Of a stretch of 47,717 nucleotides of DNA, positions 8,492-18,275 are shown piece by piece (within the stretch, counting starts at the first letter, position 1; each line of letters starts with the position of its first letter). This DNA comes from Megasphaera geminata F0357 (GTDB taxonomy: Bacteria > Bacillota > Negativicutes > Veillonellales > Megasphaeraceae), in contig NZ_JH417588.1 of the NCBI RefSeq assembly GCF_000239275.1, positions 1 through 47,717 of the forward strand, written 5' to 3'. The notes below the pieces were generated by a model. That model saw only the letters and a program-made list of their open reading frames with translations, did not search any database and was not told the origin of the DNA. Both the position numbers and the translations under genes were made by a program.

Positions 8492-9214
8492 TTATTCCCC
8501 TTTGTCGACTATCGTACCCACTTCCTTACCGGCTGCGGCATCAATTATATTGCCCGGAATGTCAATACTGAAAACCAGGATGGGGATGTCGTTGGTCATG
8601 CATAAGGTCGTAGCCGTCGCGTCCATGACGCCCAGTTCCTTTTTGATTACGTCGAGATAGGTAAGTTTGTCAAACTTCCTGGCACCCGAATTCAGCTTGG
8701 GGTCGCTGTCGTAGACGCCGTCAACGAATTTCTTGGCCATGAGGATGGCGTCGGCTTCAATTTCCGCCGCACGCAGGGCCGCCGTCGTATCGGTCGAAAA
8801 ATAGGGATTGCCCGTACCGGCGCCGAAAATAACGACGCGACCTTTTTCCATATGGCGAATCGCCCGGCGGCGGATATACGGCTCGGCAACCTGCTGCATG
8901 GTAATGGCGGTTTGCACACGTGTGGCGACGCCGTGTTTTTCGAGCGCATCCTGAAGAGCCAGGGAATTCATGACCGTGGCCAGCATGCCCATATAATCGG
9001 CAGACACGCGATCCATGCCTTCGGCACTGCCGGAAAGGCCGCGCCAAATATTGCCGCCGCCGACAACAATAGCGACTTGAATACCGCGTTTCGTCACTTC
9101 AACGATATCATCGGCTATGCTGTCAACCGTTTTCGGATCTATGCCGTACCCCTGTTCGCCGGCCAATGCTTCACCGCTCAACTTTAAGACAATGCGTTCA
9201 AATTTTCGGTCCAT
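8492..9214 (-). CDS. pyrH: Uridylate kinase (UMP kinase)
   Basis: This hexameric amino-acid-kinase-fold enzyme phosphorylates UMP to UDP and is regulated by GTP and UTP in bacteria. The 240-residue protein begins with KLSGEALAG (about 10-18), followed by the glycine-rich [22 protein letters not shown], a [11 protein letters not shown] nucleotide loop and the C-terminal [11 protein letters not shown] segment. It has a strong AGGGGAGG site. It follows tsf, from which a hairpin terminator or attenuator separates it, as in many Firmicutes. Confidence 0.96.
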   Translation of the reverse strand: MDRKFERIVLKLSGEALAGEQGYGIDPKTVDSIADDIVEVTKRGIQVAIVVGGGNIWRGLSGSAEGMDRVSADYMGMLATVMNSLALQDALEKHGVATRVQTAITMQQVAEPYIRRRAIRHMEKGRVVIFGAGTGNPYFSTDTTAALRAAEIEADAILMAKKFVDGVYDSDPKLNSGARKFDKLTYLDVIKKELGVMDATATTLCMTNDIPILVFSIDIPGNIIDAAAGKEVGTIVDKGE

Positions 9215-9251
9215 CCCTGTTTCCTCCCCTGTTGCAGCCTCTTCCGCTTAG

Positions 9252-9287
9252 AAAATAAGAGAACACGATGGGGTGTTCTCTTATTTT
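9252..9287 (-). terminator. Hairpin terminator or attenuator between tsf and pyrH
   Basis: A 15-base-pair perfect stem (9252-9266 with 9273-9287) surrounds a 6-base loop. Read on the minus strand the 3' arm ends TTATTTTC. It lies between tsf and pyrH, whose only possible promoter space is the remaining 37 bases, so it probably lowers rather than stops transcription into pyrH. Confidence 0.75.
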
Positions 9288-9295
9288 TGAATATC

Positions 9296-9943
9296 TTATT
9301 TAGCTTGTGCCATTACTTCCGCGACGAAATCGTCATTGCGCTTTGCCAGCCCTTCGCCCAATTCATATCGGACAAAACGGCGGACATCAATCTTTTCTCC
9401 GATCTTCGCAACGGCTTCCGTAATAACCTGGCTGACCGTTTTGTCCGGATCCTTGATGAATTCCTGATCCAGTAAACAGTTTTCCTTATAATATTTTTCG
9501 ATACGGCCGACGATCATCTTTTCAACGATCTTTTCGGGTTTACCTTCATTCAAAGCCTGCTGACGAAGAACTTCTTTTTCATGTTCCAGAACATCAGCCG
9601 GCACTTCGTCGCGTTTCAGGTAAGACGGTTTGGCGGCGGCAATCTGCATGGCAATATCCTTGCAAAGATCTTTGAACCCGTCAGTTTGGGCAACAAAGTC
9701 CGTTTCGCAGTTAACTTCCACCAACACGCCGATACGGCCGTTACCGTGAATATAAGAGTACACAAGGCCTTCGGCGGCGATGCGATCCGCTTTCTTGGCG
9801 GCTGCAGCCAGGCCTTTTTCACGCAAAAAATCAATAGCTTTTTCTTTATCACCGTCCGTGGCAACAAGAGCTTTTTTAGCATCCATCATGCCTGCGCCTG
9901 TAATTTCGCGCAACTCTTTTACCAAAGCAGCTGTAATTTCCAT
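9296..9943 (-). CDS. tsf: Elongation factor Ts
   Basis: EF-Ts regenerates EF-Tu-GTP by nucleotide exchange. The N-terminal [15 protein letters not shown] (11-25) and the CETDFVAQT motif near residue 80 are diagnostic. At 215 residues it is much shorter than the roughly 283-residue E. coli protein; the C-terminal half of the core domain is reduced, a form known from other bacterial groups. It has a GGAGG site upstream and follows rpsB, 96 bases away. Confidence 0.95.
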   Translation of the reverse strand: MEITAALVKELREITGAGMMDAKKALVATDGDKEKAIDFLREKGLAAAAKKADRIAAEGLVYSYIHGNGRIGVLVEVNCETDFVAQTDGFKDLCKDIAMQIAAAKPSYLKRDEVPADVLEHEKEVLRQQALNEGKPEKIVEKMIVGRIEKYYKENCLLDQEFIKDPDKTVSQVITEAVAKIGEKIDVRRFVRYELGEGLAKRNDDFVAEVMAQAK

Positions 9944-10039
9944 ATCATAACCTCCACAAAGTCGTTTGCCGTGTATTAGCCCGCATAACCGCCTTTAACC
10001 GCTTCGCGGGCATCTTCCTGCCAATCTTCAAAATGCTCC

Positions 10040-10795
10040 TCAGGCCGCGTCGCCGATCTGTTCGTCATTGTTGTAATCGCCGAGTTCCGTATTGTCTTCA
10101 CCGTCCATGGATTCGCCCTGACGGCCTTCGAGAACGGCGTCGGCAATTTTACCCGTCAGCAGCTTGACGGCGCGGATAGCGTCATCATTTGCCGGGATGG
10201 GATATTCAATCATATCGGGATCGCAGTTCGTGTCAACGGTTGCAATAATGGGGATATGCAGCTTGCGGGCTTCCGCAACGGCGATTTCTTCTTTCTTCGG
10301 GTCAATGATAAAGAGAGCGTCGGGCACCTTTTTCATTTCTTTGATACCGCCCAGGTATTTCCGAAGTTTTTCCATTTCGTGCCTGAGGAGCGTAACTTCT
10401 TTTTTCGGCAGGACGTCAAATACGCCGTCTTCAGCTTGTTTTTCCAACGCTTTCAAACGTCTTACACGCTTTTCAATCGTCTGGAAGTTTGTAAGCATAC
10501 CGCCGAGCCAACGTTCGTTGACAAAAAACATACCGCAGCGTTCAGCTTCATTTTTAATGCATTCCTGGGCCTGCTTTTTTGTGCCCACGAAGAGGATCTT
10601 GCCGCCTTCAGCCGCAAGGTCGCGAGCGAAATTATAAGCTTCATCCATCTTCTTTACGGTCTTCTGCAAATCGATAATGTAGATGCCGTTACGTTCCGTA
10701 AAGATAAAACGAGCCATCTTGGGATTCCAGCGACGGGTCTGATGCCCGAAATGAACGCCCGCTTCCAGTAATTGTTTCATAGATACTACTGCCAT
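10040..10795 (-). CDS. rpsB: 30S ribosomal protein S2
   Basis: S2 is a late-assembling protein of the small subunit. From ATG 10795 the product has 251 residues, beginning [20 protein letters not shown], with [29 protein letters not shown] and the DTNCDP motif, all characteristic. I reject an upstream in-frame start (10831) because AGGAGG lies just ahead of 10795. The C-terminus is acidic and low in complexity. It is the first gene of the operon, preceded by a good promoter and a structured leader. Confidence 0.96.
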   Translation of the reverse strand: MAVVSMKQLLEAGVHFGHQTRRWNPKMARFIFTERNGIYIIDLQKTVKKMDEAYNFARDLAAEGGKILFVGTKKQAQECIKNEAERCGMFFVNERWLGGMLTNFQTIEKRVRRLKALEKQAEDGVFDVLPKKEVTLLRHEMEKLRKYLGGIKEMKKVPDALFIIDPKKEEIAVAEARKLHIPIIATVDTNCDPDMIEYPIPANDDAIRAVKLLTGKIADAVLEGRQGESMDGEDNTELGDYNNDEQIGDAA

Positions 10796-10832
10796 AATGT
10801 AATTCCTCCTGTTTTTCCTCCGCCCGCTCATC

Positions 10833-10867
10833 GCCTGCGGCTACCGTAAAACGGCACAGTGGCAGGC
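10833..10867 (-). promoter_or_regulatory. Structured rpsB leader (candidate S2 autoregulatory element)
   Basis: The leader between the predicted promoter and rpsB forms a two-part hairpin: an outer GCCTGC/GCAGGC stem (10862-10867 with 10833-10838) and an inner CCGT/ACGG hairpin (10851-10854 with 10844-10847). Ribosomal protein operons are often controlled by their own product through such leaders. That role is inferred here. Confidence 0.4.
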
Positions 10868-10898
10868 TCCGCGGTGCGTGCGTATTTAAACCTTATTG

Positions 10899-10927
10899 AT
10901 TATATCACAGAACATATCCTGTCGCAA
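10899..10927 (-). promoter_or_regulatory. Predicted promoter of the rpsB operon
   Basis: On the minus strand TTGCGA (10927-10922, 4 of 6) and a perfect TATAAT (10904-10899) are spaced by 17 bases. Transcription would start near 10892, giving a leader of about 100 bases before rpsB. Confidence 0.65.
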
Positions 10928-10962
10928 GACCGGACAGGGGATTCCCACAACCCGGAGCCCGC

Positions 10963-10993
10963 GAAAAAAAGAAGAGCCGCTACGGCTCTTCTT
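10963..10993 (-). terminator. Terminator of the ppk1 / 3D-domain gene unit
   Basis: On the minus strand AAGAAGAGCCG (10993-10983) pairs with CGGCTCTTCTT (10979-10969) around a 3-base loop, followed by a run of T residues down to 10964. It begins two bases after the upstream gene's stop codon. Confidence 0.85.
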
Positions 10994-10994
10994 C

Positions 10995-11969
10995 TCAATC
11001 CAGTATATATACCGGTACGGTCCGGCGGCCGAAAGCCATACAGGCATCGTAATTTGTCATGCAGAGATCTATGCGGTTCCCGAGAATATCGCCGCCCGTG
11101 TCCTCCGCAACGGCGACCCCGTACCCCGGGATGAAGACTCTCGTTCCCAGCGGAATGACGCGCGGATCGACGGCAATTTCCCCGTAGCGGGCGAGCGTAC
11201 CCGTGTATGTGATGCCCTCACCGTTTCCGTCGGTAGGCAAATACGCCGTCGCAACCATGGTAAGTACTTTTTTATACTTCGAAATATCGCCGGTACTGAT
11301 TTCTATCGTTTCCTGCGTACCGACCTTACGGACAAGGGGTTTCATCTCGGAAATGAGTTCCGTTTTTACGTGTTCTTTGCCGACAACCTGTCCGTCCAGG
11401 CTGATAATGGTATTGGTAACTTTCTTTCTGCCGTTTTCCCCTTCCTGAACGATCCGTTCTTCCCCCTGACCGACAGTTTCATCGGGTATGCTTTCAATGA
11501 CAAACTGCACGACGTCATCTTCCGTAACCGTTTTACGGGAAAGGTTGCCGATACGCACGGTCATATCACTGACAACCGGCGCATCGGGATTGCCGTAAGG
11601 TCTGTAGTTTTCACGGTCAAACCCGTATTGAGCCGCAACTTCCGCCACCGTCTTCTTACCCGACTCCACAGTGCGTACCTGCCCTTTATAGTCGAGCTTT
11701 ACGGGAACGGCCCTGCGGACAGTCGCAACCGTCCCGTCCGTAAGTTCCGGTGTCGATAAATACAGTTCATCCTTTGATGACGGAGTAATGCCGAGTTCCC
11801 TCGCCAATGCGTCTTTATTTAATGAGCGCGTATATAATTCACGGCTGCCGCCGTACCGCACGACAGTAATATTTTTCCCTTTGTCCGCGAATCCCGTAAG
11901 GGACACCAAAATCAGCAGGGCCGTCAAAAGGGCATAGGTGCGTGTAACCGCTCCCTTCCATTTCCTCAT
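10995..11969 (-). CDS. G5 and 3D domain-containing secreted cell-wall protein (YabE/YocH-like)
   Basis: The 324-residue protein starts with a basic stretch and a hydrophobic segment (about 12-29), so it is exported or membrane-anchored. Next come DUF348-type ubiquitin-like repeats (about 35-150), a G5 domain (around IESIPDETVGQGEERIVQEG) and a C-terminal 3D domain (MVATAYLP to the end), with the three aspartates in DPRVIPLG, EDTGG and IDLCM. The 3D domain has the double-psi barrel fold of MltA-type lytic transglycosylases, so a role in peptidoglycan cleavage or resuscitation (RpfB-like architecture) is likely. ATG 11969 has GGAGGG upstream; an earlier start at 12020 lacks one. Confidence 0.85.
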   Translation of the reverse strand: MRKWKGAVTRTYALLTALLILVSLTGFADKGKNITVVRYGGSRELYTRSLNKDALARELGITPSSKDELYLSTPELTDGTVATVRRAVPVKLDYKGQVRTVESGKKTVAEVAAQYGFDRENYRPYGNPDAPVVSDMTVRIGNLSRKTVTEDDVVQFVIESIPDETVGQGEERIVQEGENGRKKVTNTIISLDGQVVGKEHVKTELISEMKPLVRKVGTQETIEISTGDISKYKKVLTMVATAYLPTDGNGEGITYTGTLARYGEIAVDPRVIPLGTRVFIPGYGVAVAEDTGGDILGNRIDLCMTNYDACMAFGRRTVPVYILD

Positions 11970-12016
11970 ACAATCCCTCCAACTTTGCCCTATTGTAGCA
12001 AAGGAGGCACGGACTG

Positions 12017-14097
12017 TCAATTTTCGGTCTCTACAGGCCCCTCTCTCGTTTCCGCTTCCTTTTGGAACGCGGCCTGCGCATCAATCGCCCCGTCCGTCGT
12101 TAAAGCGTCGAGCAGCGTATACGTGCCGTCGCTGTTCATGACATGGCCGTTCACATTGTCTTCATAATTAAGACGCAGGATCTCTTTTATCCGTTCTTTA
12201 TGCGGGCCGTATTCAATCGGCACGAGAAGTTCGATACGTTCATTCAAATTGCGGGGCATCCAGTCGGCCGACGAGAGGAAGACGTCTTCCTCCCCGTTAT
12301 TATAAAAGTAAAAGAGACGGCTGTGTTCAAGAAATCTGCCGACAATACTGTGAACGGTGATATTTTCGCTGACCCCCGCAAGACCGGGACGGAGAACGCA
12401 GATGCCGCGGATGATAAGACGGATGACAACGCCGGCCTGCGACGCCTCATAGAGACGGTTAATGACCTTTTTATCAACGAGGGAATTCATTTTGGCCACA
12501 ATAAGGCCCTTCTTTCCTTCTCCAACCCACTTGATTTCCCTGTCGATCGCTTCATAAAGCCGTTCACGCAAATCAAAGGGAGCGACGCCCAGTTTATGCC
12601 ACTGCGGCGCGTCGGAGTAACCGGAAAGGACATTGAAGAAAGCGGACGCGTCCATACCCATGAGAGGATCGCACGTGAAAATTGACAGTCCGTGTAAATG
12701 CGGGCCGTCTTCCCGTTATAGTTGCCCGTCGCCAGGTGAAGATAACGGCGGATGCCGTCCTTTTCCCGCCGGACCACCAGGGTGATTTTGGAATGCGTCT
12801 TCAGCCCGACTATGCCGTAAATAACGTGACAGCCCGCTTCTTCCAGACGGCGGGCCATATTAATGTTGTTTTCTTCATCAAAACGGGCCTTGACTTCCAT
12901 AAGGACCGTCACCTGTTTACCGTTTCTCGCGGCATCGGCGAGGGCGGCGATAATAGCCGATTTGGCACTGACCCTGTAAAGAGTCTGCTTAATGGCCAGA
13001 ACCTGCGGATCTTTTGCGGCCATACAGATAAACGCGTCAACGGCCGCAAAAGTTTCATAAGGGTGATGCATCATTATATTCTGCGTACGAATACTGTCCC
13101 ATATACTTTGCCCGCTAAAGGGCAACAAGTCTTTAACCGGCTGCGGTACGGCGGCAGGATAGTGCAGCTCCTCGAAACCGGCAAGTCCCGTAAGCGCGAA
13201 AAAAGCTTTTAAGTCCAACGGGCCGGGAATGGAATACACATCGCCTTCATGCAACCGTAATACGGACTTTAAAAAATGCTTAATCGTGCGGCTGGCGTGC
13301 GAAGAAACTTCCAAGCGCACGGCAGCGCCTTTACGGCGTTTCTTCAACGATTTTTTTATTTCCGTCAAAAGGTCTTCCGCTTCATTGTTGATTTCCAAAT
13401 CGGCATCTCTCGTTATGCGGAAGGCTACCGTCTCAAGGATTTCACAGCCTCTGAAAAAGATACCGGCATAGGCGCTCAGCACATCTTCCAGAAGGACGAA
13501 TTTATGCGTCCGTCCTTCCGGCGGAAGGGCGATGATCCGTTTCGATACGCCCGTAGGCACGGGAAATACGGCCGCCTTTACACCGGTACCGTCGTTCTTA
13601 CGCCGCAAGAGAACTGCCAGATTAAGTGACAGGCTTGTTAAAAACGGCACGGGATGGCTCGCATCAACGGCCAAAGGGGTGACCACAGGATACACTTCCC
13701 GTTCCACGTAATCGTCGAGCCATGTCCGTTCGCCGTCATTCAGCTCATCTACGGACGCAAGGACAATGCCTTTTTCTTTTAATCCGTCCTTGATCTTTTC
13801 GAAAAACTCATATTGTTCGCTTACCTGTCTGTGAACCATCTCTTCAATGGCATCGAATTGTTCCGTCGGCGACATGCCGGCCATATCAATATGTTTTATA
13901 CCGCTTTCAATAAGATGTTTTACGCCGGCCATGCGAATCATGAAAAATTCATCCAGGTTGGAAGCGCTGATGGCCAGGAAATTCAGCTTTTCAAGAAGCG
14001 GGTTCTTGTCATCATCCGCTTCATGTAAAACGCGTTCGTTAAAATTTACCCACGTACATTCCCGATTGAGGAAATTCGTTCCTTTTGTCAGCATCAT
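12017..14097 (-). pseudogene. ppk1: Polyphosphate kinase 1, frameshifted as given
   Basis: PPK1 makes inorganic polyphosphate from ATP. The first frame (14097 to about 12688) has the N-terminal domain (FLNRECTWVNFNERVL, NLDEFFMIR) and the two catalytic histidine motifs GLKTHSK and YLHLATGNYN. At GKTARIYTD the frame goes wrong. Two bases over, it continues as LSIFTCDPLMGMDASAFFNVLSGYS to the normal C-terminus at 12017. Adding one C after 12688 (GAC then CTG) restores a protein of about 693 residues, the family length. An isolated C-terminal fragment would lack the active site. It is divergent from ppx, the matching exopolyphosphatase. Confidence 0.9.
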
Positions 14098-14157
14098 AGG
14101 GGCTCACTTTCCTTTCCGCCGCAATATAAAACGGCTCCCGGCAATACATATGCTTAT

Positions 14158-14176
14158 ATACAGTATAATACAGTAT
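14158..14176 (+). repeat. Tandem direct repeat, candidate operator between ppk1 and ppx
   Basis: ATACAGTAT occurs twice (14158-14166 and 14168-14176) with a period of 10 bases, one helical turn, in the 227-base divergent region. On the minus strand the same bases include TATACT- and TATTAT-like -10 candidates for ppk1. Tandem repeats on one face of the helix are typical of response-regulator sites such as PhoP or PhoB boxes, but the sequence is not a clear match to either. Confidence 0.4.
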
Positions 14177-14324
14177 GAGCCTTTTTTCATGTGTCTTATG
14201 CCTGTTCACGGAGCGGATCGCGGGAACACGGTCACTGCAGAAGGTCATAAACTGAGTCTTTATCTTTTTGCCATTTATTTGTACAATAAAAGTGCTTCTA
14301 CTACATTTCGGAAACGAGGTACTG

Positions 14325-15857
14325 ATGGAACAATTAGCCATTATCGACATGGGCTCCAACTCAATCCGTTTCGTTGTAGCCCAAATCAAAGACAACGGCG
14401 CGTTCTCCTTTGTCTATCAGGATAAAGAGACGATTCGGCGCCGACAGGGGCTTAACGTGACGGGCGCACTCACGGAAGAAGGCATGGAAAAGGCATTGAA
14501 GAGCCTGCGCGTATACAAGCATTTAATGGATATAAAGGGGATCCGTAAATGCCTTGCCGTAGCGACGGCGGCCGTACGCAATGCTTCCAACGGGATGCGG
14601 TTTCTGGAACGCATTAAAGCGGAAACGGGGATCGACATGGAAATCATCCCCGGTGAACGTGAAGCTTACCTCGGCTATTTAGGGGCCATTAATACGATAG
14701 ACATAAAGGACTGCCTTATTTTTGACCTTGGCGGCGCCAGTGTGGAAATGACGCTCGTAAAAAACAGGGAAATCATCCACTCCGTCTCCGTCCCTGTCGG
14801 CGCCGTCACGATTACGGAAAAATTCGACATGTCCCGCAGCGTAAGCGGGGAAACGGTAACGGCATGTCTCAAATATCTGCGCAAAACCTTAGGGGAAGTC
14901 AAATGGCTGTGCGACGCTGACCTGCCGCTCGTCGGAATCGGCGGCACGGCGCGTAATTTTGCAAAAATGGATCAGCGGGCACATAATTATGAATTGCCGA
15001 CTATTCACAATTATATTCTCAGCGAACCGCATTTTGAAGAAATATTTACCCTGGTATCCTCCCGCAGCAGCGGCAATCGCAAAAAAATTCCCGGCCTTTC
15101 AAGTGAACGGGCCGATGTTATCGTTGCCGGCGGGGCCGTTATCAAAACGATTTTCGAGCTTTCGGGCAGCAGTGAACTCATTGTCAGCGGGTGCGGGCTC
15201 AGGGAAGGCCTGCTTTATGAATATTATGCCAGCTACTATCACATGAAGAGCCCCCGCTTTGACAGGATTCTCGAATTCAGCGTTAACAATTACCTGAATA
15301 ACCTGGATAATTTCAATCGACCTCATGCAGAACAGGTTGCCAAAGTCGCGGCTATGCTCTTTGACGGCTTGCACCCGCTTCACGGCTTGGGCGACAGAGT
15401 GCGTGTACTGCTCATTACGGCCGCACTTCTCCACGATGTGGGGAAACGCGTCAATTTTTACAACCATGCACGGCATTCCGCCTTTATTATCGGCCATGCT
15501 CCCCTCTACGGCATGACCCAGCCGGAGCAAATGACGGCCGCCTTTATTGCCGGCTTCCATCACGGCATCAGCCGCAAAATTCAGCGTGCCTACAGGTATG
15601 CGAATATACCGACGGAAGAAGACTGGGCGATTATACGGAAAATGTCCGTTCTCCTCGCCTTGGCCGAAGCCTCGGACCATTCATACGAAAATATAGTGGA
15701 AAATATTGATGTCAAAATAGACGACAATGCCGTCGTTATCCTCTTAAAAGCCAAAAACGGCGTTCCTTATGAAAGCGCCGACTACGCAATGCAGCAGTAC
15801 ACGAAATCGTTCAAAAAAGAATTCGGCCTGCCTCTCGTACTGATCTGGCAGACGTAA
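14325..15857 (+). CDS. ppx: Exopolyphosphatase / pppGpp phosphohydrolase with HD domain
   Basis: Ppx/GppA enzymes hydrolyse terminal phosphates of polyphosphate or pppGpp. The 510-residue protein has the ASKHA-fold phosphate loop IDMGSNSIRF (6-15), ATAAVRNASNG, the EREAYLGYLG motif and DLGGASVE, then VGIGGTARN. A C-terminal HD domain follows (ITAALLHDVGKR, then HARHSAF and FHHG), as in the long E. coli Ppx/GppA forms. ATG 14325 is chosen because the IDMGSNS motif then sits at the usual distance and an ACGAGGT site precedes it; the frame is open to 14268. It is divergent from ppk1, so the pair handles polyphosphate turnover. Confidence 0.9.
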   Translation: MEQLAIIDMGSNSIRFVVAQIKDNGAFSFVYQDKETIRRRQGLNVTGALTEEGMEKALKSLRVYKHLMDIKGIRKCLAVATAAVRNASNGMRFLERIKAETGIDMEIIPGEREAYLGYLGAINTIDIKDCLIFDLGGASVEMTLVKNREIIHSVSVPVGAVTITEKFDMSRSVSGETVTACLKYLRKTLGEVKWLCDADLPLVGIGGTARNFAKMDQRAHNYELPTIHNYILSEPHFEEIFTLVSSRSSGNRKKIPGLSSERADVIVAGGAVIKTIFELSGSSELIVSGCGLREGLLYEYYASYYHMKSPRFDRILEFSVNNYLNNLDNFNRPHAEQVAKVAAMLFDGLHPLHGLGDRVRVLLITAALLHDVGKRVNFYNHARHSAFIIGHAPLYGMTQPEQMTAAFIAGFHHGISRKIQRAYRYANIPTEEDWAIIRKMSVLLALAEASDHSYENIVENIDVKIDDNAVVILLKAKNGVPYESADYAMQQYTKSFKKEFGLPLVLIWQT

Positions 15858-15868
15858 ATAACGGGGAA

Positions 15869-16780
15869 TCACTGCGTTCTTATATCCCCTCTCTCCTTTT
15901 TCGCCCGCACGAACTCCGCCGCCAGCGATCCGGCGCCTGTCCCGTCCAGGGGGATCAGGGACGTAAAGGAGGTCGTCATATACAGAAGCAGAAGGGGGAT
16001 CAGGCTCATATTGCACCACATATCAAGAAAACGCGTCCCCTTATGTTTTTCCCTCAGGAAAATATATTGATAGGTAAGAACATACAGGAAAAGATAACTG
16101 CCGACTGTAAAAATAATGAAGAAGAACGCGCCTGCCGCATCTTCCGCGACGTCCGAAAAGAAAAGAGCGTATTCAAATCCCAAAAATCCGGCAATGACGA
16201 TAATGACGGACAAAAGGACGGGCATGACCGCGGCATACACGGCGTACCGCCACTCCCGCGCCACCTGCTTGATATATACTCTGTTTTTTACCGTTGACAC
16301 CCCTATAAGGAAAAGCCAAAAAACAGCGATATAGATACGTCCGTCTCCCAATTCCGGAGCGAGCGAGACGGCATAAATTATCCATGAGACAAACGCGCCG
16401 ATAAATGTTTTCAGAAAGAGCCGGAAAACCCGCCCCGTCATGAGTATATATACAAATATGCCTAATTCGAAAATGGAAACGGCCGCGCTCAGAACGGTAC
16501 AGACGAGGCCGGCTCCCGCCGCGACAAGCGTGACGGTTCCCTCATTCTGCACGGTGCCGTAAGCGTCGACAACGGTTTCACTGAATGTCAGTAATACGGA
16601 AATGTACAGTAAAAAGATATAGGCGCCGTACTTTTTCGTTTCCGTCGGTAAGTACCGTTCTATCAAAGACCGTACAGGAAATCCTGACGGGGCCGTGTCA
16701 TTTTTACTGATTATCGCGCCGCAGCGGGAACAAAAGGAATCACTGTCCCGGACAGGCTGGCCGCAATGCCGGCAGTACAT
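15869..16780 (-). CDS. Zinc-ribbon multi-pass membrane protein of unknown function
   Basis: The 303-residue protein begins with a zinc ribbon (C3, C6, C17, C20 in CRHCG and CSRCG), a linker, and then about seven or eight hydrophobic segments. This matches the general zinc_ribbon_2 plus membrane-domain design common in Firmicutes; no enzymatic motif is visible. ATG 16780 is chosen because AAAGGAGG lies 7 bases upstream; an in-frame start at 16831 would run through the predicted promoter region. It converges on ppx with only 11 bases between the stops. Function unknown. Confidence 0.8.
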   Translation of the reverse strand: MYCRHCGQPVRDSDSFCSRCGAIISKNDTAPSGFPVRSLIERYLPTETKKYGAYIFLLYISVLLTFSETVVDAYGTVQNEGTVTLVAAGAGLVCTVLSAAVSIFELGIFVYILMTGRVFRLFLKTFIGAFVSWIIYAVSLAPELGDGRIYIAVFWLFLIGVSTVKNRVYIKQVAREWRYAVYAAVMPVLLSVIIVIAGFLGFEYALFFSDVAEDAAGAFFFIIFTVGSYLFLYVLTYQYIFLREKHKGTRFLDMWCNMSLIPLLLLYMTTSFTSLIPLDGTGAGSLAAEFVRAKKERGDIRTQ

Positions 16781-16810
16781 GGGCAGGCCTCCTTTCCACA
16801 GTTTACCTAT

Positions 16811-16839
16811 ATAATACGTTAGTCCCCGCAAATATACAA
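16811..16839 (-). promoter_or_regulatory. Predicted promoter of the zinc-ribbon gene
   Basis: On the minus strand TTGTAT (16839-16834, 3 of 6) and TATTAT (16816-16811, 5 of 6) are spaced by 17 bases. The -35 directly follows the thiC terminator stem. Confidence 0.4.
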
Positions 16840-16870
16840 GAGACGGGAATACGTATCATATTCCCGTCTC
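16840..16870 (-). terminator. Terminator downstream of thiC
   Basis: A perfect 12-base-pair stem (GAGACGGGAATA at 16870-16859 paired with TATTCCCGTCTC at 16851-16840, minus-strand reading) has a 7-base loop. The following TTGTATATTT is only moderately T-rich. Confidence 0.65.
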
Positions 16871-16900
16871 CCGTTACAGGCGGTCATTCTCCCGACAGCA

Positions 16901-18205
16901 TCAGCGAATGGACACATCTTCACCGGCCAGGATTTTCTTCATGGTTCTGGCCGGACACATTTTACCGCACATCGTACACGTCCCCTCACATTCAGGCGTG
17001 CTCGATTCGTAATACTCGCGCGCTTTTACCGGGTCAACAGCCAGGGAAATCATCGTTTCGAAGTCCACGTCGACACGGGCTTTGCTCATGGCATCGTCCC
17101 AGGCCTGAGCCCCGGGTATACCCTTGGCGAGATCGGCTGCATGAGCCGCAATGCGCGCCGCAATAATCCCTTCCCTGACATCGTTGACATCGGGAAGGCG
17201 CAAATGTTCCGCCGGTGTTACATAACACAGGAAATCGGCGCCGCATGAACCTGCGACGGCACCGCCGATGGCACTTGTAATATGATCATAACCGGGGGCT
17301 ATATCCGTAACGAGAGGGCCCAGCACATAGAAAGGCGCATTATGACAGAGGCGCTTCTCCAATTTCATATTAGCCGCAATTTCAGTTAAGACCATATGGC
17401 CCGGTCCTTCAATCATAACCTGGACATTCCGTTCCCACGCACGCCTGGTCAATTCGCCGAGCGTAATAAGCTCTTCTATCTGCGCGGCGTCCGTCGCGTC
17501 GTGAGTACACCCGGGCCGGCAGGCGTCGCCGAGACTCAAGGTTACGTCATAGGTCTCACAAATATCAAGAAGGCGTTCGTAATGTTCATAAAAAGGATTT
17601 TCCCGATCGTTCATTTCCATCCAGGCAAAGAGAAGCGAACCGCCGCGGGAAACGATGTTTGTCAAACGGGGATTGGCTTTAATCCGCTCCGCCGTCTTCC
17701 TGTTCATGCCGCAGTGAATCGTCATAAAATCAACGCCGTCCGCGGCGTGCTGCTCAACGACGCTGAAAAATTCTTCGACAGAAATATCCTTTAAATCTTT
17801 TTCCACCATCCCCACCGCATCATACATGGGCACGGTCCCGATCATAGCTGTCGACATGCCGACAAGACGCCGCCTGAATTCGCGGGTCTTGCCGAAATTA
17901 CTGAGGTCCATGATGGCTTCCGCTTTCATGGAAATAGCGTTCTGCACCTTTTGCAGCTCTTCTTCGTAATTGTTCTGATCCTTCGAAACGCCCAAATTCA
18001 CATTGATCTTCGTGCGGCATTTCATGCCTACGGCTTCCGGCGAGAGCGCGGTGTGAACCTTGTTGGCGGGAATAACGACTTTGCCTTCCGCCATCAGGGC
18101 CGTCAATTCTTTCACCTCCATTTGTTCTTTTGCCGCAACGATTTTCATTTGTTCGGTAACAATCCCCTTGCGTGCTGCATCCATTTGTGTTGTATACGCT
18201 GTCAT
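16901..18205 (-). CDS. thiC: Phosphomethylpyrimidine synthase ThiC
   Basis: ThiC is a radical SAM enzyme that turns aminoimidazole ribotide into HMP phosphate, the pyrimidine half of thiamine. The 434-residue protein contains [35 protein letters not shown] and the C-terminal iron-sulfur ligands C410, C413 and C417 (CTMCGKMC). It is the shorter Firmicute-type form without the long N-terminal extension. GAGGAGG lies about 8 bases before the ATG. A TPP riboswitch and terminator precede it. No other thi gene is nearby, so the rest of the pathway must be elsewhere or salvage-based. Confidence 0.96.
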   Translation of the reverse strand: MTAYTTQMDAARKGIVTEQMKIVAAKEQMEVKELTALMAEGKVVIPANKVHTALSPEAVGMKCRTKINVNLGVSKDQNNYEEELQKVQNAISMKAEAIMDLSNFGKTREFRRRLVGMSTAMIGTVPMYDAVGMVEKDLKDISVEEFFSVVEQHAADGVDFMTIHCGMNRKTAERIKANPRLTNIVSRGGSLLFAWMEMNDRENPFYEHYERLLDICETYDVTLSLGDACRPGCTHDATDAAQIEELITLGELTRRAWERNVQVMIEGPGHMVLTEIAANMKLEKRLCHNAPFYVLGPLVTDIAPGYDHITSAIGGAVAGSCGADFLCYVTPAEHLRLPDVNDVREGIIAARIAAHAADLAKGIPGAQAWDDAMSKARVDVDFETMISLAVDPVKAREYYESSTPECEGTCTMCGKMCPARTMKKILAGEDVSIR

Positions 18206-18224
18206 CTTTACATCCTCCTCATGC

Positions 18225-18256
18225 TAAAAGCGGCTTACCCGTGCAGGTAAGCCGCT
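18225..18256 (-). terminator. Riboswitch-controlled terminator ahead of thiC
   Basis: On the minus strand AGCGGCTTACC (18256-18246) pairs with GGTAAGCCGCT (18239-18229) around a 6-base loop, followed by TTTTAGC. It stands between the TPP aptamer and the thiC ribosome binding site, so bound TPP would be expected to favour it and stop transcription. Confidence 0.85.
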
Positions 18257-18275
18257 CTTTCACAAAGAAGTCCTG

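Noticed and set aside
9960-10010. A GCCCGC/GCGGGC inverted repeat between rpsB and tsf as a terminator.
   Set aside because: The loop is about 20 bases and no T run follows; the two genes are normally cotranscribed.
10896-11759. A 287-codon plus-strand frame over the rpsB promoter and the 3D-domain gene.
   Set aside because: It is antisense to a well supported gene with signal peptide, G5 and 3D motifs, and it has no recognisable domain.
14259-14287. TTTATC and TACAAT as a ppx promoter.
   Set aside because: Spacing is 17 bases but the -35 matches only about two consensus bases; too weak to list.
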